Origin: Desulfatiglans anilini DSM 4660 | GTDB taxonomy: Bacteria; Desulfobacterota; DSM-4660; Desulfatiglandales; Desulfatiglandaceae | Assembly (NCBI RefSeq): GCF_000422285.1 | Contig: NZ_AULM01000006.1 | Location: 62,001 to 126,000 of the forward strand | Direction of reading: 5' to 3' | DNA length: 64,000 nt | In this document: positions 17,937-28,500 of the stretch, piece after piece | Numbering within the stretch: position 1 is the stretch's first letter | How the letters are laid out: every line of letters begins with the position of its first letter | Translations under genes and position numbers: made by a program | The notes under the pieces: model-generated | Database searches by the model: none | What the model saw: the letters and a program-made list of their open reading frames with translations, nothing else | Told to the model about the DNA's origin: nothing

Positions 17937-19633
17937 TGCAGACGTTCTCCTTTCAGGACTTCTTCTATCTCGATCCGTGTGAAGGTGTTGAGAGAGGCAT
18001 AGACGCCAAGAAAATAATCCAGGACGCACCCGAAGAGAAACAGGTCTCCTGCTCCGGCAAAGTGGTCCTGACGCATCTGGAGGATGATGTGGCGACCCCG
18101 CATCGGGATGCCCGAGATCAGCCGGTCGGCCGGGAGGACGTGGATGCCCTGGATGCCCTCGATGCGCTTGCGGTTGGCGAGGACCGCACGGCGGTCCCGG
18201 CTTTGGGGAAAGATGTAGAGTTCGAGCAGCGCCCGCAGATGCTCGGGCTTCTGCAGGGAGAGGTAATTGAGCGACAGATGCCCCAGCAGGCGCCAGAGGA
18301 GGTTGGAGCCGAGCGGCGGCAGGATGTTGGGCGCAGGCGGACGGATATTGGCGAACTCGGCGAATTCGGGCGAACGGCTGGTCGGCAGTGCGATGTCCCC
18401 GGCACGCAGGTTTTCCGGGAGGGTTCCGTTCGTGCAGAGCAGACGGATGGAGAGGGTCTCCGGCGCAGGCAGGCCCTCTCCGGGGGGATAGGACACCGAC
18501 AGGGAGACGTCGTACCCGGCCCGGACAGGGGAAGGGCGGAAGACCTTCTGGTAGACCGGCACGGGTCCTCCGTGGGCGCTGAAGACCTCGAAGGGCTGAT
18601 AGACGCGCTGCCGGGCGCTTCCCTGAGCCACCCCGATGACCTCCTGGATGTCGTAGACCTGGTAGTGCTGGGTATTGGCGCCGGAAGGGCGCACCGCATA
18701 GCCGGTCGTCCGGTGGTCCAGCCTGATCGGATCCGCGTCGTGGTCGAAGAGGTTGACGGCCGGGGCGGCCCCGAGGACGACATGTTCCCTGCGGATCCTG
18801 GGAGGGGGTGACGGGGTGTGGTCCAGTTCGAACACGATCTCGAACCGGTCGCCGGGACCTCGATCGCGCCAGTGCTCCCAGCCGTTCAAGTTCAGGAAGC
18901 AGAATTTTTCCGGGAGGATGAAGTATTCCTGCAGAATCCGGTAGCCCGGAAAGGAATGCGGCGGATACGGGAGGAGCGCCTCTGCGGGGGAAAACCCGGC
19001 GGGCTGCAGGGCATCCGGCGGGAGGGTACAGGATGCGCCTCCCTCCGCGGGTGTGAGCAAAACCCGGTGGAGGCTTCTGCGCAGCAGGAGGTAGAGGTCG
19101 GCTGACTGGGCATACCCGCCTCCCAGAAAGAGCCTCAGGGTGCGGGGGGCCCAATCGGCGAGTTTCATGCCCCGCAGCTCGAGGAGGATGCGGACGGCGG
19201 GCGGGCGGCCCGCCGCTTCGATATAGGACGCCTCCAGCAGGTGGAGCGGGTGGAGCTCCACGTCGCAGCAGGTTCGGAAGAGGCACGACGTCCCTTCGAC
19301 CGGAACGGACGCGATCTGGGCGCCTCTTGCGATGATCAGGGGCTGCTTGAGCATGGGCTTGGGCTTGAAGGCGATCACGGTGGTGCAGGGGATCGGCCGC
19401 AGGTAGTGCGGCCAGATGAGCTGGATCAGCTCATGGATGATCTCGGGGAAGTCGTCCTCGATCTTCTCCCTGATCTGGGCCGTCAGAAAGGCCACGCCTT
19501 CGAGGAGGCGCTCGACATCGGGGTCCGCGCCGGCCCCGCCGAGCATGGGGGCGACGGCAGGGTGCGCCCGGGCGAACTCCTCACCGAGCTCTCTCAGCTG
19601 CGCCAGCTCCTGCTGAAAATATCGGCTGATCAT
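17900..19633 (-). CDS. tssF: T6SS baseplate protein TssF
   Basis: The 577-aa protein begins MISRYFQQELAQLRELG and contains the hallmarks of TssF/VasA: FARAHPAVAPML, DPDVERLLEGVAFLTAQIR, and DFPEIIHELIQLIWPHYLRPIPC. It is full length for the family. As a baseplate wedge component it binds TssG and the VgrG/Hcp tube base. It lies between tssE and tssG in the usual order. Confidence 0.95.
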   Translation of the reverse strand: MISRYFQQELAQLRELGEEFARAHPAVAPMLGGAGADPDVERLLEGVAFLTAQIREKIEDDFPEIIHELIQLIWPHYLRPIPCTTVIAFKPKPMLKQPLIIARGAQIASVPVEGTSCLFRTCCDVELHPLHLLEASYIEAAGRPPAVRILLELRGMKLADWAPRTLRLFLGGGYAQSADLYLLLRRSLHRVLLTPAEGGASCTLPPDALQPAGFSPAEALLPYPPHSFPGYRILQEYFILPEKFCFLNLNGWEHWRDRGPGDRFEIVFELDHTPSPPPRIRREHVVLGAAPAVNLFDHDADPIRLDHRTTGYAVRPSGANTQHYQVYDIQEVIGVAQGSARQRVYQPFEVFSAHGGPVPVYQKVFRPSPVRAGYDVSLSVSYPPGEGLPAPETLSIRLLCTNGTLPENLRAGDIALPTSRSPEFAEFANIRPPAPNILPPLGSNLLWRLLGHLSLNYLSLQKPEHLRALLELYIFPQSRDRRAVLANRKRIEGIQGIHVLPADRLISGIPMRGRHIILQMRQDHFAGAGDLFLFGCVLDYFLGVYASLNTFTRIEIEEVLKGERLQWPARVGDRFLI

Positions 19634-19711
19634 CGATCCCTGCCGCTCCTTGCACGCCGTCGGAAGAGGGTTCGGTTGAAGGTCGATGTCTTTTCGGACA
19701 CCCCGGATCGG

Positions 19712-20125
19712 TCAGCGCCTGACACTGACCCGGCCGTCCGATTCCACCACGCTCTCGAAATAGACGGTATCCTTGAGGTCCTCGGCGGCCAGCTTTCCGA
19801 CGATCTGGAACCGCAGGGACAGCAGATCCTCTTCATCCGGAACGAAACGGACGCGGATCACCTTCAGCCGGGGTTCGTATTTCTGGATCGTCAGTCGTAT
19901 CGCCCGTTCGAAGCGCGTCAGGGAGTCCGGATAGTCTTCATTGATGTCCGTCAGATCCGGTAACCCGTAGTCCTCGGCGATGGGGACACTGCCCTGCCGG
20001 GTGTTGAGGATCCTCTGCAGGTGCCCGAGCACGGACTCGACGACGCGCATGGGATCCTCGCGCGCCCGGGCGAGGGGCGACGCCTTCCAGGTCCGGATCC
20101 GCTCGAGCAGTCTGTCTTCACGCAT
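19712..20125 (-). CDS. tssE: T6SS baseplate protein TssE (gp25-like)
   Basis: The 137-aa protein starts at MREDRLLERI. It carries the gp25 lysozyme-like wedge signature: SVLGHLQRILNTRQGSVP, then DYGLPDLTDI, then RFERAIRLTIQKYEPRL, then VRFVPDE. It is the T4 gp25 homologue of the baseplate. It is separated from hcp by an unusually roomy 298-bp gap and followed by tssF after 78 bp. Confidence 0.93.
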   Translation of the reverse strand: MREDRLLERIRTWKASPLARAREDPMRVVESVLGHLQRILNTRQGSVPIAEDYGLPDLTDINEDYPDSLTRFERAIRLTIQKYEPRLKVIRVRFVPDEEDLLSLRFQIVGKLAAEDLKDTVYFESVVESDGRVSVRR

Positions 20126-20423
20126 GGTTGGTCGCTCCGCGTCTCCTGATCCGCCCGGCGGGGATCGATGATCCCTTCCGGCAGCTGCAGGACCATCCGG
20201 GCTTACCCTTCCCTGCCGGGATCGGCCGCGCAGTCGGCAGGGCACCCCTGTGGGTGGAGCGGCAGAACCCGGCGGGACAGTCTTTTTCCTGGATTGCGAC
20301 CCGAAGGCCGCCGTTCCCTCGCCGGATCGGGCCCTTCACCATCCGTTCTCATTGCCGCAAAGCGCCCTCCCGCATCAGGGCCTCCGGCGGCCTCGTCGAT
20401 GCAGCACCAGCATGAAAGCCCTG
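20126..20423. other. Intergenic gap between hcp and tssE
   Basis: This 298-bp stretch is the longest gap within the T6SS operon. I see no credible gene in it. A short perfect hairpin (CACCC, loop CTGT, GGGTG at 20243-20256) lies in the middle. It could act as a partial terminator or stabilising 3' structure for the abundant hcp message, but there is no T-run on either strand. Confidence 0.3.
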
Positions 20424-20915
20424 TCAGGTACGTTCGCTCCAATGGTCGATATGTTCGACGCCGTCGGGTTCGTAGCACATCCGGATGTAGCCGAAAACGA
20501 ACGACACCTCTTCGGTGGGCGGTGTGTTGGCCGATGCCGGATCGATGACGTCGGGGCTGAACCGTGTGATTGTCGAGATCCGCCCCTCCTGGATCTCGAT
20601 GGTGAAAAAGTGCTGGGTGGTGCCGTCGCCGGCGGGGTTGGGCCGATAAAACTTGAAGACGCCTTCGATGACCTCGTTGTTTGTCAACGCCTTGAAGAGG
20701 AGCGGCGAGCTCTTGTCGATCCGCTTGACGATCCGGAGCGGCTCATAGGTCCTCTGCCCGGTCGCCATGCCTGTGGCGGCCTCGCGCGCCGTCCGGACCG
20801 AGTCCTTGAAGGAAAGGCACTCGATCGAGTTTTCCCGCTCCATGGAGGTGATGGTGGAGTCCCCCTGGATGTCCTGACCATTGGCCTTGAGGAAAAGATG
20901 TACGGTCTGAGCCAT
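20424..20915 (-). CDS. hcp: T6SS tube protein Hcp (TssD)
   Basis: The 163-aa protein has classic Hcp features: an N-terminal MAQTVHLFLKANGQDIQGDS, a central ATGMATGQRTYEPLRIVKRID and a beta-rich C-terminal half with HFFTIEIQEGRIS. Hexameric rings stack to form the inner tube. The ATG has AGGA 5 nt upstream. It lies directly after tssC with a 62-bp gap, and the 298-bp gap after it fits the higher expression expected for hcp. Confidence 0.95.
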   Translation of the reverse strand: MAQTVHLFLKANGQDIQGDSTITSMERENSIECLSFKDSVRTAREAATGMATGQRTYEPLRIVKRIDKSSPLLFKALTNNEVIEGVFKFYRPNPAGDGTTQHFFTIEIQEGRISTITRFSPDVIDPASANTPPTEEVSFVFGYIRMCYEPDGVEHIDHWSERT

Positions 20916-20977
20916 GGTTCCTGCCCCCCTTTCTGGTTTCGCCCGCGAAAAAAGCTACCCTGGGTGTTTCGTTTCGT

Positions 20978-22468
20978 TTATTCCTTCTCTAGCTTGCCGA
21001 CCAGGGAGAGGGTGAAGAAGGCCCCCATGTATTTGAAATGAGGCCTGACCTTCAATCCGACCCTGTACCAGCCCGGCTCGCCCTCCACGTCCTCGACGGT
21101 CACCTGCGCCTGCCGAAGCGGCCGCCGGCTGCGGACCTCCGGCGCGGGGTTGTCCATGTTGACCACATATTGCGTGATCCAGGTGTTCAACTCGCGCTCG
21201 AGATCGGCTCTTTCCTTCCAGGTGCCGATGTTTTCCCGCTGGATGACCTTCAGGTAATGGGCCAGCCGGTTGATGACGAACATGTAGGGCAGTTGCAGCC
21301 CCAGCTTGTAGTTCAGTTCGGCCTCTTTCCCCTCCTTGCTGATCCCGAAGAATTTGGGCTTCTGGACCGAGTTGGCCGAGAAGAAGGCGGCGTTGTCGCT
21401 CCCCTTGCGCATGGTCAGGGCGATGAAGCCCTCTTCGGCCAGTTCGTATTCCCGCCGTTCGCTGATCAGCACCTCGGTCGGGATCTTGGTCTGGATGGCC
21501 CCCATCGCCTCGTACTGGTGCAGGGGCAGGTCCTCCACGGTGCCCCCGCCCTTCGGGCCGATGATGTTCGCGCACCACCGATACTTGGCGAAGCTGTCCG
21601 TAAGGCGTGTCGCGAAGGCGAAGGCGGCGTTGCCCCAGAGGTAGTCGCCGTGGTTGGCCGAGACGTCCTCCTGGTAACCGAATGCCTTGACGGGCGCGGT
21701 CTCCGGCCCGTAAGGGAGGCGCAGCAGGAAGCGCGGCAGGGCCAGCCCGACGTATCGGGCATCCTCGCTCTGCCGGAACGACTGCCACTTGGTGTACTGA
21801 GGCCCCTCGAAGATGGATTTCAGATCCTTCAGCTGAGGCAGCCCGTTGAAATCGTCCAGGCCGAAAATGGCCGGCCCGGCGGCGCCGATAAAGGGGGCAT
21901 GGGCCATGGAGGCCACGCTCGCCAGATACTGCAGGAGTTTGATGTCCAGGGGGCCGGCCCCGAAGGCGAAATTCCCGATCATCGCCGCGTAGGGCTGTCC
22001 GCCGAACTGGCCGTATTCCGCCGTATAGACGGTCTTGTAGAGCCCGGATTTGGTGATCTCAGGGGCGTCTTCGAAGTCCTCGAGAAGGTTTTCTTTGCTG
22101 ACGTTCAGGATCTCGATCTTGTTGTTTTCCCGGAAATCGGTCTTGTCGACCAGGTACTTCATCGAGCGCCAAGCCGATTCGAGCTTCTGAAAATCGGGGT
22201 GGTGCAGGATGACGTCCAACTGCATCCCGAGGCGCTTGTCGATCTCCGCGATCATCTCGTCGACCACCGCCTTCGAGATCTTGGGCATCTCGCGCCCCGG
22301 CTCCAGGAGTTGGGTGATCAGGGCCTCGACCCCCCGTTTCGTCACCCCGTAGGCCTCGTCCGAGGGTTGAAGCCTGGTGGCCTGAACGATTTCGTCCAGG
22401 ATTGAGCGCTCCTCCGTCGCTTCCGCAGGAGCGGCGGCGGCAGCCTGCTGCTCGCGTTCTTCTGGCAT
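20978..22468 (-). CDS. tssC: T6SS sheath large subunit TssC
   Basis: The 496-aa protein has family landmarks throughout: AEIDKRLGMQLDVILHHPDFQKLESAWR, split by LKYLVD-type sequence, then KFFGISKEGKEAELNYKLGLQLPYM and HYLKVIQRENIG, then the C-terminal RPHFKYMGAFFTLSLVGKL. The first 20 residues are Glu/Ala-rich and disordered. With TssB it forms the contractile sheath. The gene starts 22 bp after tssB. Confidence 0.96.
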   Translation of the reverse strand: MPEEREQQAAAAAPAEATEERSILDEIVQATRLQPSDEAYGVTKRGVEALITQLLEPGREMPKISKAVVDEMIAEIDKRLGMQLDVILHHPDFQKLESAWRSMKYLVDKTDFRENNKIEILNVSKENLLEDFEDAPEITKSGLYKTVYTAEYGQFGGQPYAAMIGNFAFGAGPLDIKLLQYLASVASMAHAPFIGAAGPAIFGLDDFNGLPQLKDLKSIFEGPQYTKWQSFRQSEDARYVGLALPRFLLRLPYGPETAPVKAFGYQEDVSANHGDYLWGNAAFAFATRLTDSFAKYRWCANIIGPKGGGTVEDLPLHQYEAMGAIQTKIPTEVLISERREYELAEEGFIALTMRKGSDNAAFFSANSVQKPKFFGISKEGKEAELNYKLGLQLPYMFVINRLAHYLKVIQRENIGTWKERADLERELNTWITQYVVNMDNPAPEVRSRRPLRQAQVTVEDVEGEPGWYRVGLKVRPHFKYMGAFFTLSLVGKLEKE

Positions 22469-22490
22469 GGCACAATCTCCCCCTGTTGGC

Positions 22491-22979
22491 TTATTTTTCT
22501 TCCGCGCCGAGTTCCTTCAGAAGCTGCTCGCGCGCGGCTTCGTCCTTCACCAGTTCTTGGATCTTCTTTCTGAAATTCGGCAGGTTGCTCAAAGGGCCCT
22601 TGAGCGCGCCCAGGGCCTCGCGCAGTTCGAGCAGGCGCTTGAGTTCAGGCGTCTTGCGGGCCACCGCCTCCGGTTCGAAGTCTTTGAGGGACTCGAACTG
22701 CAGGTCGACATTCATCTCCGCGTCGGGCTCCTCGGCAAGACGGTTCGGCACGGAGATGTTCAGCCCGATGCCCTGCGCCTTCAGCACCTCGTTGAAATTG
22801 TCCTTGTCGATGTTGATCGGCTCGCGGTCTTCGAGGGGCCGCTCATCCGGCCTGCCGGTGAAATCGCCCAGGATCAGGAGCTTCAAAGGCAGTTCCACCT
22901 CTTCCTGGGCATCGCCCAGAGCCGGACGGTAGACGATGTTCACCCTTTCACGCGGGGCAACGGATCCTTCTTTGGCCAT
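22491..22979 (-). CDS. tssB: T6SS sheath small subunit TssB
   Basis: The 162-aa protein starts at MAKEGSVAPRERVNIVY, with a strong AAGGAGG 7 nt upstream; upstream in-frame codons fall inside tssA. TssB signatures are RVNIVYRPALGDAQEEVELP, LKLLILGDFTGRPDERPLE and PELKRLLELREAL near the C-terminus. It pairs with TssC to form sheath protomers. Confidence 0.95.
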   Translation of the reverse strand: MAKEGSVAPRERVNIVYRPALGDAQEEVELPLKLLILGDFTGRPDERPLEDREPINIDKDNFNEVLKAQGIGLNISVPNRLAEEPDAEMNVDLQFESLKDFEPEAVARKTPELKRLLELREALGALKGPLSNLPNFRKKIQELVKDEAAREQLLKELGAEEK

Positions 22980-23007
22980 GATCTCCTCCTTGGTGGTATG
23001 AAACCGT

Positions 23008-24777
23008 TCAACGTCCGGCCAGACGCAGGGCGTCGGCCGGCGCAAGTCTCGCGATGCGGTCGAGGACGGCGGCGCCTCGATTTCGCACGTCTTCCGCCGG
23101 TGCGGCGCTGAATCCGCGCCAGACGAGTCTGAGCGCCTTGGCGGCAAGGTCCGGGTCCCAACTCTCCAACTGGAAGGCGTCGATGTCCTGCAGGACCGCC
23201 TCCAGCTGAGGCAAGGCCGCCTGGGACTCGGAAGCGCCGAGCAGCAGTTCGCACAGGCTCAGGCGCCATTCCATCTGCCTGCGCCGGGACGTTCCGCTGC
23301 GTAGACCCCGCTGTAGCAGTTCGGCTGCCTCGGCCAGGCGTTTGCGGCCGGCCAGTTCGCGCGCCTGCTCCAGCAAGGCCGCATCCGGGCCGTTTGCCGC
23401 GCCTGCTGCGGCCGCCTGCACGGTCTCAGGCGCCTCCGTTTCCGACCGGTGGCGAAGGGATTCCAGCCAGGATCGTGTGGTCCCATCGGCGAAAGGGGTC
23501 CCGTCCGAAAAGCTCAATTCTTCGATTCCGCAGAGGCGCTTGACCAGGGATACGGTCTCATGGACGACAGCGTCCCGGGCGGCTTCGCAGCGGGGGCCCA
23601 TCCGAGCCAGGGACTCGGCCGTGAGGCGATTCAGGTCGAGCCACAGGACGGCGCTCTGGAGGCGCTCCTCGGCGCTGCGGACCATGATCTCCCAACCGCC
23701 CTTCGCTTCCAGGCCCTTCCATTCGTTCTCCAGAAGGGGCCTGTTCATGGGCGGCGGGACTTCGGTCCTCCCGCCAGCGGCCGGGGGCAGGGCATGGATC
23801 AGGGACCAGGACGCGATGCGTCGCAGGCGGTATGACCGGGGGTCGCTCAGGTTCTGTCCGAGGTAATAATCGGCCGTCCGCCGGACCGCTTGAAAGGCGC
23901 CTCGCAAGACCTTTTCCGCCTCGACCGCTGAGGCGGGCTGGGTTCCCGGCCCTGCCTCGCCGGGTTCGGGCCGCACCCCCGCGGGAGGGGCGGCAGGCCC
24001 GGGGACCGGCTCCTGCGGCGGGCCTGGAGAGGGAGCCGAGGCCGGCGGATTTTCGACGGTTCCTCGCAGGGGATGCGGCTCGGAAGCGGCCGTCCCGGCC
24101 GGGGTTGAAGCGGATTGAGGCGTTGTGTCCTCAGCCCCCTTCTTGAGCGCCGCGACATCGCCCGGCGCAGCGGCTGCAGTTGAAGCCGATGCCTCTAACG
24201 TGGGAGGGGCCGGGCCCTGGGCGGGTTCCGCAGCCTCCCCGGTCTGCACCGGTATGGCATCGATAAACCGTTCGAGAGGTCTTGTCAGCGGCGGACTGTC
24301 GAGGTTCGCCTGAAGCAGGGCATCGACCCGCATCAGGGCCTCACGGTATTGCTGCACCGCTTCCGCCGCCGCTCCTTCAGGCTTGAGGTCCTCCAGCGCC
24401 GCCGCGCTCTTTTCGACCCACCATTCGAGGGCCGCCGCCCGGCCGCGCATCCGTTTCTTCGGCGGAAAGAGATCCTCCCAGAAGTGTTCGATCAGATCGC
24501 CCATGACCTGCAGACCCCGGGCGAGGCCTTCGAGACCGCGGGTGCGGATCGCCGCCACCGCGAAATAGCTGGCCGCGAGCAGGTCCTTCGATTTGCCGGA
24601 AAGAATGGCCGCCGCGAGGCGTTCGACCGTTTCCCAGTCGGTGCCGCCCGTGGCGGAAGGCGTCGACAGCTTGTCGATTTCGGCCTGGAGGGCCTCGAAA
24701 TCGGGGTCGTAGCGCGCATCCACGCCTGCCGGCTGCTCCGGCCGAATCGGTTCCTTACCGAGAGACCACGGGTCCAT
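23008..24777 (-). CDS. tssA: T6SS cap/assembly protein TssA
   Basis: The 589-aa product has an ImpA-type N-domain (about residues 15-120, including DARYDPDFEALQAEIDKL and DLLAASYFAVAAIRTRGLEGL). A long Pro/Ala/Gly-rich linker follows (about 190-275), then a C-terminal VasJ-like helical domain with TPR character (LLEQARELAGRKRLAEAAELLQRGL). TssA caps and primes polymerisation of tube and sheath. The start MDPWSL is 7 bp after the tagF stop. Its GGAGG is 12 nt away, longer than usual. The sequential N-domain, linker and VasJ layout marks it as a long-type TssA. Confidence 0.9.
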   Translation of the reverse strand: MDPWSLGKEPIRPEQPAGVDARYDPDFEALQAEIDKLSTPSATGGTDWETVERLAAAILSGKSKDLLAASYFAVAAIRTRGLEGLARGLQVMGDLIEHFWEDLFPPKKRMRGRAAALEWWVEKSAAALEDLKPEGAAAEAVQQYREALMRVDALLQANLDSPPLTRPLERFIDAIPVQTGEAAEPAQGPAPPTLEASASTAAAAPGDVAALKKGAEDTTPQSASTPAGTAASEPHPLRGTVENPPASAPSPGPPQEPVPGPAAPPAGVRPEPGEAGPGTQPASAVEAEKVLRGAFQAVRRTADYYLGQNLSDPRSYRLRRIASWSLIHALPPAAGGRTEVPPPMNRPLLENEWKGLEAKGGWEIMVRSAEERLQSAVLWLDLNRLTAESLARMGPRCEAARDAVVHETVSLVKRLCGIEELSFSDGTPFADGTTRSWLESLRHRSETEAPETVQAAAAGAANGPDAALLEQARELAGRKRLAEAAELLQRGLRSGTSRRRQMEWRLSLCELLLGASESQAALPQLEAVLQDIDAFQLESWDPDLAAKALRLVWRGFSAAPAEDVRNRGAAVLDRIARLAPADALRLAGR

Positions 24778-24784
24778 GGGATGG

Positions 24785-25540
24785 TCATTCCTCCAAAGGT
24801 AAAAGCCACAAGCGCGCAAAGTCGGCGGGTGTCAGACCCCGCAGGAAAACGGCTAAAAACACGCGATCCGGGCTTCCGCCGGCGAAAACGGCCTGGGGGC
24901 TTCCGGCCAGAACCGTCCTCAATCCGAGGAGCCGCCGGCGGGCGGTCTGCTCCTCACCACCCGAAATCCCGCTTTGGAGCGGCAGGACATAGGCCGTTCC
25001 ACCGGCTTCCACCCGCCATGCCTGAATATCCGGCTCAGCTGGAACATCCGCAGGTTCGCCCCCCGGCTCGGTCATCCCTTTGCCGCCTTCGGTCGACCCG
25101 GTGCTCGACCGGGGTCCGGAGGCCGGAAGGCCCCGGACGGCCTCCTCGAAGGGCTTGAACCCGGCGAACCGGCGGCTTGCCAACCCTTCCATCTGCAGGT
25201 ACATCTCTCTGAATTCGATCAGCAGAGAAGGCCAGCGTTCCTGCCACCGATTCAACGGCCCGGTGCCGAGGATCAAGAGCGGATAGGGCCTTCCGAGCGT
25301 GTCGCTGCTGTCTTTGATGAGGCCGCAGGCGATGTCGTTCCGGTTCCCTGCCCCCGCCCAGAACCGCCAGGACTGGTGGACCAGCCGCCTGGTCTCCGAC
25401 TCCCCAAGGCGATGGTAGCCTTGAGCGATCCAATCCGAAAAGGCCTTTGAAAGCTGCGTCGGGGAGCCTGCCTTTATGAAGTCTCCGGCCGCCGGGTGCT
25501 TGCCGGCGGCGGTCCATTGCCACAGGGTTCGAGGTTTCAT
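24785..25540 (-). CDS. tagF: T6SS accessory protein TagF
   Basis: The 251-aa protein starts at MKPRTLWQW, whose ATG overlaps the tssM stop as ATGA. The TagF/ImpM core is clear: GKHPAAGDFIKAG, then FSDWIAQGYHRL, SWRFWAGAG and SSDTLGRPYPLLIL. TagF represses or tunes T6SS assembly after translation in other species. The middle of the protein (about residues 145-165) is Ser/Gly-rich. There is no fused phosphatase domain. Confidence 0.88.
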   Translation of the reverse strand: MKPRTLWQWTAAGKHPAAGDFIKAGSPTQLSKAFSDWIAQGYHRLGESETRRLVHQSWRFWAGAGNRNDIACGLIKDSSDTLGRPYPLLILGTGPLNRWQERWPSLLIEFREMYLQMEGLASRRFAGFKPFEEAVRGLPASGPRSSTGSTEGGKGMTEPGGEPADVPAEPDIQAWRVEAGGTAYVLPLQSGISGGEEQTARRRLLGLRTVLAGSPQAVFAGGSPDRVFLAVFLRGLTPADFARLWLLPLEE

Positions 25541-28500
25541 CGATCCCAGCACCGCACGATGGTCCTCGGCGCCCGTCCCGGGCCCGCAGCCAGCAGTTTG
25601 ACAGCGGCGCCATGACCGCTGAACTGGTAACGGGCGCGGATGAAGCTGATCCCCATCTGCTTGAGGGCGGATGCCTCCCGCGGGAATTCATCCGGCCGGA
25701 ATGTGCGCTCTCCCCTGTTGAAATCTCTCAGAAACTGAGCAAAGGCCAGGTTGCCCGTGTAGATCTTGACCAGGCTCAGGGTCCCCACCTCGATGGTAAA
25801 GACGACATCGCCGCAGTTTTGGGGCTCCCACTTGAAAACCTCGGTGATCGGATAGTGGAAGTTCGCCAGGCTGAAGGTCTGGGCTGCACACTGCAGTTCC
25901 AGGCGCGTGGCATGGGGGCGGATGTGCGCCTCCGGGTTGGTGTCCGTGGGCAGGCCTTTGATGGTGACCGCGTAGCTCTGTTCGATCGGTCTGGCGGTGC
26001 GGGCTCCGCGGGTAAGGAAGGAAAGGAATGCGCCCTCGAAGGGAATGGCTTCGCCCATCACCCGTTTGGAATAGTAGCCCCGGTCGAGGCTTCGTCCGAG
26101 AAAAGGGGCCCCGGGCCCTTTGACATACTGCAGGGCATAACCCCCGTCGCCGAGGAGCAGTTCGTTGATCCGCTGCAGGTCGGAGATGCCTTCGACCTCC
26201 ACCAGCACCTGTTGTTCCCACAGATCCTGCAGATGGCAGGCGGTTTCCATCCGGACATACGTCCAAAGATAGTCGAAAGGGCCCTTGACCAGGTCCCAGA
26301 CGAGTCCGGCGCCGGATCCGGATCCGCCGCCCGCCGTCGCCATCGCGGCCTTGAGCCGTGCGTAAGCGTTCTGGGCTGCCACGAGCGGGGATTTGCTCAT
26401 CGCCGGGTCTTCGCTGAAGACCTGGGCGGCCGTCTGGTAGGCGACGAGGCGCGAGGCCGAGACGGGGGTGATCTCCATCAGGGCGGCGCGATAATCACGC
26501 AGGGCCGAAGCCGCCGTCATCATCGACCGCAGCGACGGGTCGTCTTCTCCCCGGCTGAATGTCTCTTCGAGCTTCCCGATCAGGTCTTTGCCCTTTTTCG
26601 CGGCCTTGGAAAGACCGGCGCTCTCTTCGGCAAGGGCCTCCTTGTCCGCCAGGAGGCGCACGTTCCGGAAGGCGAGCAGGGCGGCCGGCCATCCGGTGTC
26701 GTCCCGCCACTCGGAGAAAGTCCCCAGCTCCTCGGCCATCCGCGAAAGGAGGTTGAAATAGGGCCCCTGGTCGCTTCCCATCACCGCCGCGGCCGTCCGG
26801 CGGGGTTCGCCGGCCGCGAGGCCGGCTTCCCCCTCACGGAAGGCCGCGCCAAAGGCCTGCCAGCTACGGAGATAGTCCGCAGCATAAGCGGTCAGGAAAG
26901 CGGTCTTCCGGCCGGCGATCAGCGCCGGGTCCGGCAGGGCGTTCTCGATGTCTGCGATCAGGCCCTCGATGAAGGCCTTGCCTTGGCGGGTGAAGCAGGG
27001 GGGCACGGCGGGGGATGCGGCCCCGGCCAGACTGTCCCCCCAGAAATCCTTGAGCTTGACCGGGGAAAGCGCCGTGCGGGTGTCGACGTAATCCGTCAGC
27101 CAGCCGAGCCGCGCCCCTTCGTGGGTGAGGGCGTACTGGAGCAGGCGCCGCAGGTCGCCTATCTCCTGGTTGAAGTCCTCACTCCTGGAAGACCACACCA
27201 GATAGTGGCGGTAGAGAAGAGCGAACCCCTCGTCCACGGCTTCTTCGGGCAGGTGCGGTCCGGCTGTCGGCAGAAGCGCGGCATAGGCGGGTTGGGGCCG
27301 GGCCTCGAGCGCCTCGAGATCCTCTCCGGCTTGCCGCGCCTTGATAAGGAGGATCCGCCGCACCAGGTGAACGACGTGGGGCCCGATGATCTGCCCGGGC
27401 GTGGCGGCCGAAAAACGCATCACCGTTTCCGATCCGGCGTGGTCAAGCGGGTCGAGGAGGCCTTTCCGGAATTGCCTGCAGAAATGCGCCTTCAGCTGCA
27501 GCTCGACCTTCTTGCTGTCGGGCAGACCCATCCGCGGGATCCACCAGTTGCGATTCTGGTCTTCCACCCGCAGGGCAGCCTGCCGGAAGCGCTCCAGGGT
27601 GGCGAGGTCGGTGACGGTCTCCCCCCGGATAACCGCAGGGGCTGTGAATTCGTGCGCGATGTGCCGCAGGCTCGAGAGGTTGCGCACGAACGAAAAGCTG
27701 AGCAGACCGCAGGCGGCCAGCACGAGCGCGACCCAGGCGCTCAGGCCGAGATTTCGGGTGAGACGGCGCCAGTCGAGCGCGCGCTGAGTGGGCGCGAAGA
27801 GGCGGCGATCCTTTGGCAGGATCCGCGAGAAGAAATCGTGGAGGAACAGCCCGCGGCTGGTCCCGGGCAGCACCTCGCGCGACGCGATGAGTCCCAGGGC
27901 CTGGAGGAAGTGGGAATAGGGGCTGCCTTCCTGGCGGCCGCTGCTGAAAAAGAGGCCGCGCAGGATGGGGGTCTCCTGGTAGGGGTTTTGCTGGAAAGCG
28001 GCCTTCAGAAAGGCCGTGAGTCCGGGCGTCAACCCCTCGAATTCCTCCGGAAACAGGAGGAGCGCCGGGTCCACCGCACGGGCGCCGCCCCGGTGAAGCA
28101 GCAGCAGGCGCAGTTCCCGCAGGCGTGTGCCGATCGCCTGCATGGCCCGGCCGAGGAAGTCTTCTACACCGGCCTTCAGATCGCGGTTGACAAACCCCAT
28201 GGCCTGCTGCTGGGCCTTTTCCGGGAGCTGGTCGCAGAATTGGGTCATCCCCTGGATCAGGTCGCATTTGGTGACGAGCACGTACACCGGGAAACGGGCC
28301 CCGAGCACGCGCATGAGCTCGTCGGCACGGCGCCGGATGGCCCGGCCGTCCTCCTCGAGCCGCGCCGTGTCGCCCTGAAGCAGCTTGTCCGCGGGCAGGC
28401 TCACCACCAACCCGTTCAGGGGCTCTTTCTTGCGGAACTTGGCCAATTGGGCCAGGAAGCGCGTCCACTCCTCCTTGTCCCGTCCCTCGTCCACGGGGAT